Origin: Dioszegia crocea
Taxonomy: Eukaryota; Basidiomycota; Tremellomycetes; Tremellales; Bulleribasidiaceae
Assembly (NCBI GenBank): GCA_001600615.1
Contig: BCKK01000004.1
Span: forward strand, 1,289,316-1,353,315
Length of the DNA: 64,000 nt
Direction: 5' to 3'
The translations under genes were made by a program, and so were the position numbers. The notes under the pieces are model-generated. The model was not told the DNA's origin. It was given only the letters and a program-made list of their open reading frames with translations, and ran no database searches. Numbering within the stretch: position 1 is the stretch's first letter; every line of letters starts with the position of its first letter. Positions 61,944-64,000 of this stretch are shown in pieces.

Positions 61944-64000
61944 TCAGTCGCTGTCGCTGTCGAAAAAGCTACCGAAATCTCCATTTGCGGCATTCCTGGC
62001 CCTAGCTTCAACTCCCTCAGGCCCGACCTCGACACCGGTCATCTGATCCTCTGGTCTCGCACCGGTAACTCGCATCTGTGGCCCGGGCACAGACAGGCAT
62101 AAGGGGTCGTATCCGCTGTCATTGGGCGAAAAAGGCGCGGAAGGGATAGCATTGGGTGCGGTCACAGATCTGTTGGCATTGAGGGGAGAAGGAGGAGATT
62201 GCAGGCCTCTGGTTATCGAGCCATGCACCGGTAAAGGTGGTCTCTGAAGCGGGGGCGGGCGATCTGCCGGGCGCAAGGGGGGGAATACAGCTGATTGGTT
62301 GAGCCGTGCTGGACCGAGAGAGATTGGAGGTCTTGTGATCAGTGCCTATCCCATGCCAGTGCTCACCTCGTACGCAGTGGACGTAGGCAATGGGCTTGAT
62401 CTCGCCGACAGTGACTGCACGAAATTTTGCCATCTGGTCCATCAGGCTGTTCCTACACGCTGACGAAGGAGACTTGAGAACGTACCGCAATAATAGGCAA
62501 GGAGGATACCTAGATTGTCAGATTGAGCATCTATTGAAGTTTGACCTGAAACACTTACATCGATTACACGGGCCCTGATTGACACCTTCCTGCACCTCCT
62601 CCATTGCCTCATCATCCATCCACGTCCCGAGGTCGACCACCCCCGTCTGGAGCCCTGCTCCTGGTGGGAAGTCGGAGCGAGACTGAAGGGGAAACGATGT
62701 GGGTTCCTGGACGCCTCCGATAGACACCCTCTTGCTCGCGTGCCGTTGAGAAGCTGTCGCGCCGGTTGATGCAGAAAGCGAAGAAAGCGCACGCTTCTGC
62801 GCGGCAGTATCAGGCACTGGAGATCTATCAGACTTGACAGAGGCGATAATTTTGAGATGTGCAGGCACTGAAATCAGATGGGCTGAATATTGACATACCG
62901 GGCGGGTATCTGCTAGCCCCGGACGTACCTCCTGCACTTGAACCCCCGCGGGCTGAAACTCCTCCGAGTCGAACGGCATAGCGGTCGACGATCGTCACTG
63001 GTGCTGATGTGGGCACGCCTCCCGAAACGGGGACCGGCGAGACTGGTGGAGGACCGATTTGAGGTGTCACAGTGATGGCAGTCGCGGCGACGATTTTCAA
63101 GTCAACCTAAATATGAGCTTAAGTCCTTAAGATGTGGAGCCGGACTCACCGGTGCTGAGGGCAAGAATGGTACAGGGAAGGGTTGAGCGTCCACAGACTT
63201 AGTCATTGTCGACTTAACCACATTCCAATCAACCTAAACGTCAGCCTGGATGCCAAAGACTCAAAGTGAAGCTGGACCCACCGGCGGACTCCACATGTGG
63301 AGATAGTTCACCTCTCCACGGGAATCGGCCTGCACCGACGTCTCCCCCCAAGTCACGAAGGCATCACCAGAACTCAATTTGATGATACCCTTTCCCCGGG
63401 TCGATGGCGTTTCCAGGTTGACACCCATTTTCGCCATCCCAATGACTCGTATGTACATGGCGAGTGGTTCCCGACTGTCGATACTCCCGTCCTCCACCCA
63501 GTTGGACCTTTGGCATTCAGCGGCGACAGCGCCGTCGGATCTCCTGGTATCATTGTTCGCGATACTAAAGTCAATTCGACTCAATCTCGACTTACCTGAT
63601 GGAGACTGCGAGCAAAGAAGACAACTCTCGAGTATTTATCATTCGAGCGGTGACGAGCTGGCTGATGGTCTTCATGACGGGGGCTTTGTTCAGTTCCCGA
63701 AGCTGTAACATGTCGAGTTGCATCGGCGATAACAATTTTCGGAAGATCACGATGTCGTAGGGTACAGCTCGGGTTTTTAGCTGATTCTGGAGATTGACTT
63801 ACTACTACCAGGTACGCGAGGCAGGACTGCTGTGGGCGCACCCGAACCGGCGATTTCGTATACTTCAAAGCTCTTTGCGACATCTGACAGAATCAGCTTC
63901 TCTCGCGCTGGACGACTCACACACTGCCTTATGCGTCGCTCTGTCCAAATTCGGTGTTGTGCCTATAGTCAGCACAAGTCATCTCATAGCTCACCGAGCA
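61944..64000 (-). CDS. uncharacterised multi-exon protein, 5' end beyond window
   Basis: About 550 codons visible in eleven exons: 64000-63995, 63962-63921, 63883-63803, 63767-63596, 63543-63282, 63233-63150, 63106-62899, 62867-62559, 62509-62486, 62459-62367 and 62308-61944. The N-terminal visible part appears globular (AVYVAKSFEVYEIAGSGAPT; VPYDIVIFRKLLSPMQLDML; LAMYIRVIGMAKMGVNLETP; GDAFVTWGETSVQADSRGEV). The middle is disordered. Near the C-terminus GPCNRCILLAYYCACRNSLM has four cysteines that could bind zinc, then FRAVTVGEIKPIAYVHC. It ends with an acidic tail, DFGSFFDSDSD. I do not recognise the family. The intron 62460-62485 would be only 26 nt, so this junction is uncertain. Confidence 0.62.

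Noticed and set aside
62367..62600. Cysteine cluster as a Zn(II)2Cys6 transcription-factor domain
   Set aside because: Spacing (CxxC, six residues, CxC) does not match the six-cysteine pattern, and the basic linker is missing.

Overview
The window is nuclear DNA of a basidiomycete yeast, most likely Tremellomycetes (relatives of Cryptococcus, Tremella or Kwoniella). The reasons are dense genes with many very short GT-AG introns (about 145 modelled, mostly 30-60 nt, with CTRAY-type branch points close to the acceptor), a CAS1-type polysaccharide O-acetyltransferase, and typical fungal ILV6, ALO1, MIC10 and WSC-domain genes. I see no bacterial, plasmid or phage features. No rRNA, convincing tRNA, CRISPR array or intact transposon is visible. 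One ambiguous base (N) lies at position 230. Gene models below were spliced by hand; almost all close to an exact multiple of three.

Layout. 0-9.5 kb: 3' part of a VPS5-type sorting nexin, a GPI-anchored Kre9/Knh1-like wall protein, the regulatory subunit of acetolactate synthase (ILV6), the mitochondrial citrate carrier (CTP1) and the rRNA-processing factor EFG1. 9.5-17.5 kb: one giant secreted protein with eleven WSC modules and about 1,000 residues of Ser-rich repeat. 17.5-19.7 kb: the largest gene-free stretch. 19.7-28 kb: DCC1 (sister-chromatid cohesion), a WBP2-like GRAM-domain protein, a BTB-domain protein, and two low-complexity proteins. 28-32.7 kb: an ERCC6L2-like SNF2 ATPase with 29 introns. 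32.9-39.3 kb: D-arabinono-1,4-lactone oxidase (ALO1), an oil-body-associated DUF1264 protein, an M50B-like membrane metalloprotease and MIC10. 40-49.4 kb: an unusual RNase H-RRM protein, a coiled-coil/NYN-like protein and an Hsp20-like protein. 50-57.8 kb: four neighbouring secretory-pathway genes, OTU1, CAS1, KAR2 and SPC3, with KAR2 and SPC3 sharing one 236-bp divergent promoter. 58-64 kb: a divergent SUMO-like protein with a di-glycine end and three proteins I do not recognise, the last running off the window.

Functional themes are cell wall and capsule (Kre9-like, WSC giant, CAS1), ER folding, processing and degradation (KAR2, SPC3, OTU1), mitochondria (ILV6, CTP1, MIC10, and probably ALO1), and genome maintenance (DCC1, ERCC6L2-like). 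Most neighbours look like ordinary fungal gene order rather than a pathway cluster. The points most worth following up are the RNase H-RRM fusion, the modular WSC giant with its split intron history, the SUMO-like gene, the non-canonical splice junction in the ERCC6L2-like gene, and the extremely short introns.
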